DNA from: an uncultured Sutterella sp.
Lineage (GTDB): Bacteria; Pseudomonadota; Gammaproteobacteria; Burkholderiales; Burkholderiaceae_F
Reading direction: 5' to 3'
DNA length: 13,506 nt
NCBI GenBank assembly: GCA_902493085.1
Contig: CABUOH010000013.1
Location: 1 to 13,506 of the forward strand
Shown here: piece after piece, positions 5,949 through 13,295 of the stretch
Layout of the letters: each line of letters opens with the position of its first letter
Numbering within the stretch: the first letter of the stretch is position 1
Program-made: the position numbers and the translations under genes
The notes under the pieces: generated by a model
What the model was told of the DNA's origin: nothing
Database searches by the model: none
The model's input: the letters and a program-made list of their open reading frames with translations, nothing else

Positions 5949-7457
5949 TTAGAGCATTACGGTAGCCACACCGGTAATGATCACGACACCGAGAATGTTG
6001 AGCCAGAAGCCGGCCTTTACCATATCTCCGATTCTCAATCGCCCCGTTCCGAACACGATCGCGTTGGGCGGCGTGGCCACGGGCATCATGAAGGCGCAGG
6101 AAGCGGCCAGGGCGGTGGTCACCAGAAGACCGGAGGCATCAATCTTGAGCGCATCCGCGGCGGCGGAAATGAGCGGCATCATCGTAGCTGCAAGTGCGGT
6201 ATTCGAGGTCACTTCGGTGGCAAAGGTCACGAGAGTCGCGACGCCTGCCATCATGGAGATCTCGCCGAGACCGCCTAGAGCCGTAGCCTGTGCGCCCACC
6301 AGCGCAGCGGCACCGGTGCTCTGCAGAGCCGCAGCCATCGTAAGACCGCCGCCGAAGAGAAGCAGCACATCCCAGGCGATCACATCCTTGGCGGAGGACC
6401 AATCAAGTGCGTGGATGCCGCGCTTGGCGTCAACCGGAATCGCGAAGAGCAGGAGACCGGCAGCCATAGCGATGGTTTCGTCCTTAAGCGCTGCGAAGGG
6501 CTTGGCACCTTCGACTTCAAAACCGCGGATGACCGGCCCGAAAACCCAAAGCACGGCTGCGAGGATGAAGACTGAGAGGACGATCTTTTCGCCGCGAGAC
6601 ATGGGCCCGAGCTTGCGAAGCTCATTGCGAACCCAATCCTTGCCCCCCGGAATGCCTTCCATCTTGCAGGGGAAGAGGAACTTCACGAGAAGGAAGTAGG
6701 TGGCCGGGAGTAGCAGAAGCGCCACCGGAAGACCAATCTTGAGCCAGTCAATGAAGCTGACGGTCTGGCCGTAGGTTTGTTCCATGAAGCGAACATAGAT
6801 GCCGTTCGGAGGCGAGCCAATCACCGTGATCATGCCGCCGATGGAAGCCGCGTAGGCAATCGAGAGCAGGACGGCAACGCCGAAGTTGCGCTCGTCCTTG
6901 CCGATGACTTCACTCGTTTGAGTCGAGCGAACCACACCAAGAACGGCGATGGCAATGGGAACCATCATGGCGGCGGTCGCCGTATTGGATACCCAAGCGG
7001 AAAGGCCCGCGGTGGCAAGCATCAGTCCGAGCACCATCTGCTTGGGTTGAGTGCCGAAAAGACGCAGCGTCAGCAACGCGATGCGGCGGTCCAAGTGCCA
7101 GCGATGAATGCCGGCAGCCAGAAGGAAGCCGCCAAGGAACAGGAAGATCGTCCCGGAGGCATAGTTGACCATGGCGGCCTTGGCGGACGTGATCTGCAAA
7201 AGCGGATACACAACTAGCGGAATCATCGCGGTTGCCGCAATCGGAAGCGCTTCAGTAAACCACCAGATCGCCATCCACACCGTCACCCCCATGCAGGCGC
7301 GGCCCGCATAAGGAAAAGCCGTTTCAACCCCTTGGGAATTGATGTAGCTTTCAGGCAGAAGGAAGTAGGTCAGCAGCCCCAAGATCGGGCCGGCAATGAG
7401 CGCCATCAACTTGCCCCTATTGGACATGGCGCCGATTTCAATACTGGATTCGGTCAT
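5949..7457 (-). CDS. DASS/SLC13-family anion (dicarboxylate or sulfate) transporter
   Basis: The 502-residue protein has 11 or more hydrophobic segments and the marks of the divalent-anion:sodium symporter family. There are two SNT motifs, at 157-159 in WVSNTATAAMM and at 418-420 in TSNTALAATMMP. In this family these hairpin-tip motifs bind the carboxylate and Na+. The terminal signature SCAFMMPVATPPNAIVFG and the early block LFLGGFLLAAGIHRW are also present. Members carry C4-dicarboxylates, citrate, tricarballylate or sulfate, by Na+ symport or by antiport; the substrate cannot be told here. Upstream in-frame codons would extend it to 7550, but the ATG at 7457 has GAGGG 7 nt upstream and opens a plausible cytoplasmic N-terminus, so it is preferred. 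It appears monocistronic, from the promoter at 7533-7561 to the terminator at 5894-5935. Confidence 0.92.
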   Translation of the reverse strand: MTESSIEIGAMSNRGKLMALIAGPILGLLTYFLLPESYINSQGVETAFPYAGRACMGVTVWMAIWWFTEALPIAATAMIPLVVYPLLQITSAKAAMVNYASGTIFLFLGGFLLAAGIHRWHLDRRIALLTLRLFGTQPKQMVLGLMLATAGLSAWVSNTATAAMMVPIAIAVLGVVRSTQTSEVIGKDERNFGVAVLLSIAYAASIGGMITVIGSPPNGIYVRFMEQTYGQTVSFIDWLKIGLPVALLLLPATYFLLVKFLFPCKMEGIPGGKDWVRNELRKLGPMSRGEKIVLSVFILAAVLWVFGPVIRGFEVEGAKPFAALKDETIAMAAGLLLFAIPVDAKRGIHALDWSSAKDVIAWDVLLLFGGGLTMAAALQSTGAAALVGAQATALGGLGEISMMAGVATLVTFATEVTSNTALAATMMPLISAAADALKIDASGLLVTTALAASCAFMMPVATPPNAIVFGTGRLRIGDMVKAGFWLNILGVVIITGVATVML

Positions 7458-7532
7458 GGTTGAACCCTCAGTTAATGTTGATCGAATCCCGCCTACCGAT
7501 CTATAGAATCGTAAACGAGTTCTGTTCCGTTG

Positions 7533-7561
7533 ATAGTAATCAAGCCACAAAGCCTTTTCAA
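7533..7561 (-). promoter_or_regulatory. sigma70-type promoter for the DASS transporter
   Basis: On the - strand, TTGAAA (7561-7556) and TACTAT (7538-7533) are separated by exactly 17 bp. Transcription would begin near 7526 and leave a leader of about 68 nt before the ATG at 7457. The rest of the gap up to 7736 contains no gene; I saw no clear terminator for the flavoprotein gene ending at 7737. Confidence 0.65.
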
Positions 7562-7736
7562 CGTCCGTTACTCAAGGGATAACCCCAACACCAATATCAA
7601 TCTTTTCAAATTTCAGAATGGGATTCCACATTGTAAAAATCAAAAACCACGCGCACGGGGTTTCACCTACGTCAGACGCCGTATGCCGTTTTGGAAGGCG
7701 TAACAACGATTTTGAAAATCTATCCTTTTGTTTGAT

Positions 7737-8825
7737 TCAGCCTGCGGGCATGGGAAAAAGCGCATGTACGCAGTCGACCGTACATTTATAAGCGCTGCGG
7801 CCGGCCGACTGCCCCAGTGGCAGCATGACAAGATCGCTTCGTCCGATTTCGGCTGCCCGTCTGCTAAGCGGCTCCATCAGCGCCTTCTGAGCCGGATAGC
7901 CTGCCGTCATGCACTCCCAATCCTCAAGTGCCTCCACGAGTGCATTTTTTACAACTCGGGTAAGTCTGCCGTTGTAAACGCGGGTGAGAACGGTGTCGCA
8001 AGCCGTGCCGAACTCCGCATAATAGCGATGCGCATCGCAAACACCTGCCTCGACAGTCGTCAGAAGCGCCGTGCCGACTGATACGCCAGCGGCCCCCATG
8101 GCGAGGAGTGCTTTTACCTGTTCAGCCGAAGCGATGCCGCCCGCGGCGACGACGGGCAAGCCGGTTGCACGAACGGCTGCCGGAACCAACGACATGAGTC
8201 CCACAAGCGCATCTTCCGGATCCTCAAAGGAAAGACGCGGACCGGCCGCCTCCGCTCCTTGGACGATAATGGCATGACAACCTGCCGCTCGAAGGACTTT
8301 CGCCTCACGAAGCGTCGTGGCCGTGCCTATGTTGACGATACCTCGCTCGGTTAGCTTCTCCTCCTCAGGCTCGCGAAAACCGCCGAAGGACGAGATGACC
8401 GCAACCGGATTCACCTCTAGCGCCGCCTCGAATTGTTTGAAAAAATCCGGACGATTTCGACCTGCAAAATCGTACCGCTCGGCATAGCTGACGCCTTCGC
8501 CCCCTGGCAGATCAAGCTCCTCGAGAAGCATGGACACTGCGTCGCCAAACCGCTCAAATCTTTCCCGAGCACCTGCCGGCGCCTCGACCGGAACGGCTAG
8601 ATTCACGGCGAAAGGCTTCTGTGTCAGCTCTCTCACGCGCGCAGCAAATGCACGGATGCCGTCAGGCGCAAGGCCGGCGCCGGGGATGACGCCGAGACCT
8701 CCGGCTTCGCAAACGGCCGCAACCAGCTCCGGCGTAGCGATGCGATCCATGGGGGCATTGAGAAAGGGCACCTCAACACCCAGAAGTTTCGCAAAACGGG
8801 TGCACGATTCGTTCGACTGGGACAT
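7737..8825 (-). CDS. nitronate monooxygenase-like FMN protein (NMO/FabK superfamily)
   Basis: The 362 residues form one FMN-binding TIM barrel of the nitronate monooxygenase/FabK/YrpB group. Motifs in order are VPFLNAPMDRIATPELVAAV near 19-38, AGGLGVIPGAG at 41-51, PFAVNLAVP at 71-79, IVNIGTATTLREA at 163-175, IIVQGAEAAGPR at 186-197, PVVAAGGIAS at 224-233, AAGVSVGTALLTT at 245-257 and a late LPLGQSAG. Together these build the flavin phosphate site. In true nitronate monooxygenases, and in FabK, the fifth motif normally reads EAGGH with a catalytic His; here it is EAAGP, so the His is Pro196. The enzyme may therefore be an NAD(P)H-dependent flavin oxidoreductase of other function. AGGAG lies 12 nt before the ATG, rather far. 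It is divergent from mnmA across an 80-bp gap and stands alone; its substrate is unknown. Confidence 0.8.
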   Translation of the reverse strand: MSQSNESCTRFAKLLGVEVPFLNAPMDRIATPELVAAVCEAGGLGVIPGAGLAPDGIRAFAARVRELTQKPFAVNLAVPVEAPAGARERFERFGDAVSMLLEELDLPGGEGVSYAERYDFAGRNRPDFFKQFEAALEVNPVAVISSFGGFREPEEEKLTERGIVNIGTATTLREAKVLRAAGCHAIIVQGAEAAGPRLSFEDPEDALVGLMSLVPAAVRATGLPVVAAGGIASAEQVKALLAMGAAGVSVGTALLTTVEAGVCDAHRYYAEFGTACDTVLTRVYNGRLTRVVKNALVEALEDWECMTAGYPAQKALMEPLSRRAAEIGRSDLVMLPLGQSAGRSAYKCTVDCVHALFPMPAG

Positions 8826-8905
8826 AATTGCGACGATCTCCTAATCATGATTTCACGGGGAATGTCACGATTCTATCCCGACTCCCCGCAAGCACATACC
8901 TATAT

Positions 8906-9994
8906 ATGTCTAAGAAAACCGTCGTCATCGGACTCTCAGGCGGCGTCGACTCATCGGTCAGCGCTTGGCTTCTCAAAGAACAGGGCTATAACGTCATCGG
9001 ACTCTTCATGAAAAATTGGGAGGACGACGATGACAGCGAATACTGCTCCTCTCGTCAGGATTTCATCGATGCAAGCGCCGTCGCAGACGTGCTCGGCATC
9101 GATATTGAGGCCGTCAACTTTGCCAAGGAATACCGCGAACGCGTATTTTCCGACTTTCTGCGCGAATACAGTGCAGGACGCACCCCAAATCCCGACGTCC
9201 TCTGCAACGCCGAAATCAAGTTTCGAGCCTTCCTTGATCACGCCATGGCCATGGGCGCCGATCTCATCGCTACCGGCCACTATGCACGCGTGCGGCATAC
9301 GAATAACGGGGTGCAGCTATTGCGCGGCATTGATCCGAGCAAAGACCAGAGCTACTTTCTTCACCGTCTCACTCAGGAGCAGATCTCCCGCGTGATCTTC
9401 CCTGTAGGAGACATTTGCAAAACCGAAGTGCGCCGCATTGCCGACGACCTCAAGCTACCGAATGCCAGGAAAAAGGACTCCACAGGCATCTGCTTCATCG
9501 GCGAGCGTCCGTTCCGAGAATTTCTCAATCGCTATCTGCCGACTCACCCCGGTCCGATCCGCATTCCAGACGGCACGGTCGTTGGCGAGCATATGGGACT
9601 ATCCTTCTACACCCTTGGCCAACGCAAGGGCATCGGCGTTGGCGGGCGCCATGACTCCACAGGCGAACCGTGGTTTGTTGCCAAGAAAGATCTTTCGACC
9701 AACACGCTTTGGATCTGTCAAGGACATGATCATCCGTGGCTTCTTGCGCATGAGCTCAAGGCCGTCCATCCCAGCTGGATTTCCGGACAAGCGCCGGAAC
9801 TTGATGCGCAAATCACTGTTAAAACCCGTTATCGCCAGCCAGACGATCCCTGCCGACTCGAATATGTGTCCGGGAAGAACTTCACACTCGGTTTTGACAA
9901 GCCTCAGTGGGCAGCTACACCCGGCCAAAGCGCCGTGCTCTACCAAGGTGAAATCTGCTTGGGCGGCGGCTTCATCGACATCGTCAAGCATTGA
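8906..9994 (+). CDS. mnmA: tRNA-specific 2-thiouridylase
   Basis: MnmA adenylates U34 of tRNA-Lys, -Glu and -Gln and installs sulfur delivered by the Tus/IscS relay, giving s2U at the wobble base. The 362 residues compare with 368 in E. coli. The PP-loop SGGVDSS is at 11-17, followed by LFMKNWEDDDDSEYC. Catalytic cysteines are C100 in TPNPDVLCN and C196 in DSTGICFIGER. The tRNA-binding and terminal barrel motifs KDQSYFL, YTLGQRKGIGVGG, VKTRYRQ and TPGQSAVLY are intact. The frame is open back to 8828, but those 26 extra residues resemble no MnmA, and the ATG at 8906 opens the conserved strand. No good ribosome binding site precedes it. A substrate of this enzyme, tRNA-Lys(UUU), is encoded at the end of the window. 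The gene is monocistronic and ends at a strong terminator. Confidence 0.96.
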   Translation: MSKKTVVIGLSGGVDSSVSAWLLKEQGYNVIGLFMKNWEDDDDSEYCSSRQDFIDASAVADVLGIDIEAVNFAKEYRERVFSDFLREYSAGRTPNPDVLCNAEIKFRAFLDHAMAMGADLIATGHYARVRHTNNGVQLLRGIDPSKDQSYFLHRLTQEQISRVIFPVGDICKTEVRRIADDLKLPNARKKDSTGICFIGERPFREFLNRYLPTHPGPIRIPDGTVVGEHMGLSFYTLGQRKGIGVGGRHDSTGEPWFVAKKDLSTNTLWICQGHDHPWLLAHELKAVHPSWISGQAPELDAQITVKTRYRQPDDPCRLEYVSGKNFTLGFDKPQWAATPGQSAVLYQGEICLGGGFIDIVKH

Positions 9995-10006
9995 TCCCCA
10001 GGCAAG

Positions 10007-10041
10007 AAAAAAACGCGGTCCGTTCGGACCGCGTTTTTTTT
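10007..10041. terminator. bidirectional intrinsic terminator between mnmA and the TerC-family gene
   Basis: AAAAAAACGCGGTCC (10007-10021) pairs perfectly with GGACCGCGTTTTTTT (10026-10040) around the loop GTTC. It lies 12 bp after mnmA and 31 bp beyond the 3' end of the TerC gene, and carries seven A and eight T residues at its ends. Confidence 0.95.
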
Positions 10042-10071
10042 GGATTTAGCGCTTCAATCAAGATAGAGCAC

Positions 10072-10809
10072 TCAGTTGTGTTTTTTGTCAAGCTCCTTCG
10101 CCAGCAGCTTCTTCATCTTCGCCCTACCGAAAAAATGGCCGATGACTATCACGAGCGCCGCACAGCCGACGGAGAGCGGATAGTGCATCATGAAGGCCTG
10201 TTCAGGCCAACGAGTCGTAACAAAGACGTCGGAGGCTATCATGCCGCCGGCGATCCAACCGAGAAGCCCGGCACCGAAATAAATAATGGCCGGGATTCGA
10301 TCGATTAGCTTCAAAATGATCTGAGATCCGAAAACGATGAAGGGAACGGAAACTAGCAGGCCGAAGATGATGAGAAGCGTTTGATGAGCCTCGTGCGCCT
10401 GCTGGGCCGCGCCGGCAATGGCAATCACATTGTCGAAACTCATCACGAAGTCCGCAACGATGATGGTCTTGATGGCACCGAGCAACTTGCTACTACCTTC
10501 CACCTTGTCATGATCGCCGTCCTCCGGAAGCAGAAGCTTGGCACCGATCCAGATGAGGAGCACGCCCCCCGCCGCCTTGAGGAACGGCAGGTCCAAAAGC
10601 ATCACGGCACAAGTAATCAGCACAACGCGAAGAGCGATGGCGCCAGCCGTCCCCCAAAATATGCCCTTGTTGCGCTGATGTTCGGGCAAATTGCGGCAAG
10701 CCATGGCGATCACAACGGCATTATCGCCGCCGAGAAGAATGTCGATCATGATGATCTGTCCAACTGCAGCCCAATGCAGGTTGGCTAGCAGATCGAAGAG
10801 ATATTCCAA
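10072..10809 (-). CDS. TerC/YjbE-family membrane protein, TTG start
   Basis: The 245-residue protein has about seven membrane segments. The two hallmark acidic helices are IMIDILLGGDNAVVIAMACR at 20-39 (D23, D29) and VADFVMSFDNVIAIAGAA near 118-135 (D120, D126). These paired Asp-containing repeats are typical of TerC proteins, which several studies connect to Mn2+ export, metal loading of secreted enzymes or tellurite resistance. The start is TTG at 10809: GGAGG lies exactly 5 nt upstream (10815-10819), and the residues after it match the usual N-terminus of YjbE-type proteins. A histidine-rich linker (EDGDHDKVEG, then AAQQAHEAHQ) could also bind metal. The upstream gap to recX was checked for the yybP-ykoY Mn2+ riboswitch and none was recognised. 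The gene seems monocistronic. Confidence 0.88.
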   Translation of the reverse strand: MEYLFDLLANLHWAAVGQIIMIDILLGGDNAVVIAMACRNLPEHQRNKGIFWGTAGAIALRVVLITCAVMLLDLPFLKAAGGVLLIWIGAKLLLPEDGDHDKVEGSSKLLGAIKTIIVADFVMSFDNVIAIAGAAQQAHEAHQTLLIIFGLLVSVPFIVFGSQIILKLIDRIPAIIYFGAGLLGWIAGGMIASDVFVTTRWPEQAFMMHYPLSVGCAALVIVIGHFFGRAKMKKLLAKELDKKHN

Positions 10810-10949
10810 AATAGCCTCCGTGGGGAAATCTCAGAAACAAGTGGCTGATAATTTTAACAAAAGCGACGGGAAAAAACTTGAAATCAGCTCCTCAAACACT
10901 ACAAGACAAGGATTTATAGCCACCCGCCCAATCCTCGTGGATACCAATG

Positions 10950-11761
10950 CTAGACGATGTCATCTGGCGGCTCCACGGCCCCCTTGAGCACGCGGCAGAT
11001 TACCCCCATGCCGAACCCCCTATACATCAGAAAGCGCATCTGACGATCGCGCTCCTTCCTGTCTGAAGGCAGTTCGCCAAAACGTCTTGCCCAAAGACGA
11101 TAGGCTCGAACCTCCTCTGGCTCCTCTATTTCCTCCATCGCCGCATCAACATGCTCACCTGCCACGCCGGATTGGCGAAGCTCGCGTCGAATTCGAGCAT
11201 TTCCCATGACCTTAGCTTTCGAACGGGCTCGACTTTCTGCAAAGCGGGCATCAGATAAATAACCGACAGCCTCCAGGCGATCAAGCACGCGGGCAACTTC
11301 GTCGGGATCCTCGTTTTCCGAAAGAGAGCGACGAAGCTTAGCCTCCAAATCTCGCCTCGAGTACTCACGTCTGGCAAGCGCACCAAAAGGCTTGGACGTT
11401 CCTTCTTTGCTCGAATAGACTTCCTCTGAGCCTTTCTGCGCTCAAGTTCTTCCGGATCGTTGCAATAGTCCTCATCGCTCGCATAGGTGTTGCGTTGGCG
11501 TCGCGGCAGATTCTTGGGAGCAGTGCGCATGATCCCCGAAACGGCATCTACGTCTGTAACGATCTCGCCTCGACCACTCTCCCTACCGCAACGTCTGATG
11601 ATTGACTCTGGATTCTCTTCCGGAATAGACGACTGCACGAATGCATTGTTCGCCAACGCCGATGCTACGTCCCTCTTCGTCGGCTTTGGTTGCGAGTCCG
11701 CCGGCACAAGACCGTCATCTCCCCAAACGAAGAGTTCTCCTTCCTCCCAGTTTCTTCCCAT
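10950..11761 (-). pseudogene. recX: recX, split by an apparent one-base frameshift; long N-terminal extension
   Basis: RecX binds RecA filaments and blocks their growth. The downstream frame contains a typical RecX: VARVLDRLEAVGYLSDARFA, ESRARSKAKVMGNARIRREL, and a C-terminal RQMRFLMYRGFGMGVICRVL. This frame has no proper start: going upstream it runs through FGALARREYSRRDLEAKLRR to a stop without ATG or GTG, only a TTG at 11348 inside the conserved helix. The other frame, from ATG 11761, reads into ...RAKKERPSL and then leaves the RecX pattern at the T4 run (A4 at 11385-11388 on + strand). One extra T would give RPSLFGALARREYS, a normal RecX start, and a protein of about 270 residues (193 if the ATG at 11530 is used). 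So either a real mutation, a sequencing error, or recoding is present. About 120 residues precede the domain and match nothing I know. Position after recA supports the call. Confidence 0.78.
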
Positions 11762-11789
11762 TTATTCAATCCCGCCGGTTTGTGAATCG

Positions 11790-11830
11790 AAAAAAGGGGA
11801 CGGTCCCCATGTCCGGACCATCCCCCTTTT
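11790..11830 (-). terminator. hairpin between recA and recX
   Basis: On the - strand AAAAGGGGGATGGTCC (from 11830) pairs, with one mismatch and one bulge, with GGACCGTCCCCTTTTTT (to 11790), followed by the end of the T run. It lies 40 bp after the recA stop and 29 bp before the recX start. In E. coli a similar terminator lets only a fraction of recA transcripts continue into recX, which fits here as an inference. Confidence 0.85.
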
Positions 11831-11870
11831 CCTGAAACAGTGCTTCAATCCGATCTTCAGACCAATGCCT

Positions 11871-12986
11871 TTAGAGATCAATATCGGCGTCAGCAGGCGG
11901 CAGATCAGCGTCCGGCATGATCTCTCCCTCAACCTCAACAGCAGAAATGCTCTTGAGGTGAATACCCTTCATCTCACGAATCTTCTGCTCAACTTCGCCG
12001 CTGATGTCGGGATGTTGCTTGAGGAATTCACGTACATTCTCCTTGCCCTGGCCGAGACGCTGACCGTTGTAGGAGTACCATGCGCCCGACTTTTCCAACA
12101 CATTGAGTTCGGTGCCGATGTCGATGATTTCGCCGAAGCGGGAAATGCCCTCCCCGTAAAGGATGTCAAACTCGGCTTGCTTGAACGGAGGCGCAACCTT
12201 GTTCTTGACAACCTTGACTCGGGTTTCGTTGCCAATCACTTCGTCGCCCTTTTTAATGGCGCCTACGCGTCGGATGTCAAGTCGAACGGAACTATAGAAC
12301 TTGAGTGCATTGCCGCCCGTCGTCGTTTCCGGATTGCCATAGCCGCCAATCTTCATGCGGATCTGGTTGATGAAGATCACCATGGACTTCGTCTTCGTGA
12401 TCGATCCCGTCAGCTTGCGAAGAGCCTGTGACATCAAGCGCGCCTGCAGGCCGGGCAACGCATCGCCCATGTCGCCTTCAATTTCGCTCTTGGGCGTCAA
12501 GGCCGCCACCGAGTCTACGACAATCAAATCAACGGACCCCGAGCGCACCAGAGCATCGGTGATCTCCAGAGCCTGCTCACCGGTATCAGGCTGGGAAAGC
12601 AGCAGGTCGGAGAGTTGAACACCAAGACGCTGAGCGTACTGAACATCGAGAGCGTGTTCAGCATCAATGAAGGCACAGGTGCCGCCGATCTTTTGCATTT
12701 CGGCGATAACCTGCAGCGTGAGCGTCGTCTTGCCGGAAGATTCCGGACCGAACACTTCAATGATGCGCCCTCTGGGCAATCCCCCAACGCCCAGAGCAAG
12801 GTCCAGACCCAGGGAACCCGTGGACACCGTCTCGATATCCTCAACTTCAGCACCGTCGGCCATGCGCATGATGGCGCCCTTTCCGAACTGCTTTTCAATA
12901 TTGGCAAGCGCGACGCTGAGCGCCTTCTTGCGTTCTTCCCCTTCGCAACGACCGGGGCGAGGCGGATTAGAGGACTTGGCAGCCAT
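11871..12986 (-). CDS. recA: recombinase RecA
   Basis: RecA forms ATP-dependent filaments on single-stranded DNA, drives strand exchange and triggers LexA cleavage. The product has 371 residues (353 in E. coli). Walker A is GPESSGKT at 80-87; the FIDAEHALD block is at 107-115; Walker B is VDLIVVDS at 152-159; ETTTGGNALKF, RVKVVKNKVAPPFKQAEF and AWYSYNG follow, with an acidic tail. Loop L2 is odd: most RecA proteins read KIGVMFGNPE, while here residues 212-220 read KIGGYGNPE, one residue shorter, in a clean in-frame reading. The start has AGGAG 6 nt upstream (12993-12997) and opens with MAAKSSNPPRPGRCEGEERK, a plausible N-terminus. recX follows after a terminator hairpin. I found no CTGT-N8-ACAG LexA box upstream. 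Confidence 0.97.
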   Translation of the reverse strand: MAAKSSNPPRPGRCEGEERKKALSVALANIEKQFGKGAIMRMADGAEVEDIETVSTGSLGLDLALGVGGLPRGRIIEVFGPESSGKTTLTLQVIAEMQKIGGTCAFIDAEHALDVQYAQRLGVQLSDLLLSQPDTGEQALEITDALVRSGSVDLIVVDSVAALTPKSEIEGDMGDALPGLQARLMSQALRKLTGSITKTKSMVIFINQIRMKIGGYGNPETTTGGNALKFYSSVRLDIRRVGAIKKGDEVIGNETRVKVVKNKVAPPFKQAEFDILYGEGISRFGEIIDIGTELNVLEKSGAWYSYNGQRLGQGKENVREFLKQHPDISGEVEQKIREMKGIHLKSISAVEVEGEIMPDADLPPADADIDL

Positions 12987-13295
12987 GACGAACTCCTGAC
13001 TTAATCGAATTAAATACTAAATATCTATTTAAAACCAACGATCAATTCACATTCTCAACTGCAGGATCATTTCACTATCCTTGACGCGCAAAAGATCATT
13101 CGTTTTACTTGCGTGGCGGGGATTTGAAGCTTCCCGCCGCCTCGTTCATGACTGTCATAATGCCTGAAAAAAAACACTTTGCCAAGGTCTTCTTTGTTAG
13201 TGGTTACCCTAACCTAAATAACAACCATGTTCTATTTTCATGGCCGCGAAAATCGACATCCCCACCTATTTCTCAAACATTTTTCAGATGTCCTA
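12987..13295. other. region upstream of recA, no gene seen
   Basis: This stretch has no believable coding frame; an open frame here runs on into the tRNA and is rejected. Its recA-proximal part is AT-rich and must hold the recA promoter on the - strand. Possible -35-like words (TTGAGA, TTGATC, TTGGTT) occur between 13031 and 13060, without a decisive -10 partner. A G+C-rich hairpin, GGCGGGGA (13115-13122) with TTCCCGCC (13131-13138), and a weaker one, ATTTTC (13234-13239) with GAAAAT (13248-13253), are seen but neither is followed by a T run. Confidence 0.6.
13010..13032. repeat. AT-rich inverted repeat in the recA control region
   Basis: TTAAATA (13010-13016) and TATTTAA (13026-13032) are perfect 7-bp arms separated by 9 bp, 24-46 bp upstream of the recA start codon. 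The symmetry and place would suit a dimeric repressor. It does not match the CTGT-N8-ACAG LexA site of E. coli and many Betaproteobacteria. Confidence 0.4.

Noticed and set aside
7458..7550. Earlier start for the DASS transporter adding 31 residues
   Set aside because: It would overlap the predicted -10 box and transcription start; the ATG at 7457 has a good ribosome binding site.
7676..7701. ACGCC...GGCGT inverted repeat after the flavoprotein gene as a terminator
   Set aside because: The stem is only 5 bp with a large loop and lacks a T run on the - strand.
8828..8905. Earlier start for mnmA adding 26 residues
   Set aside because: The extension covers the divergent promoter gap and resembles no MnmA N-terminus.
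10810..10949. Possible yybP-ykoY Mn2+ riboswitch upstream of the TerC-family gene
   Set aside because: I looked for its conserved GGGGAGUA-type and 3' helix motifs on the - strand and found none; the gap is also short and A+T-rich.
11487..12431. Open frame of 314 codons on the + strand opposite recA and the start of recX
   Set aside because: It crosses the recA-recX terminator hairpin and mirrors conserved RecA codons; nothing in the product looks like a known protein.
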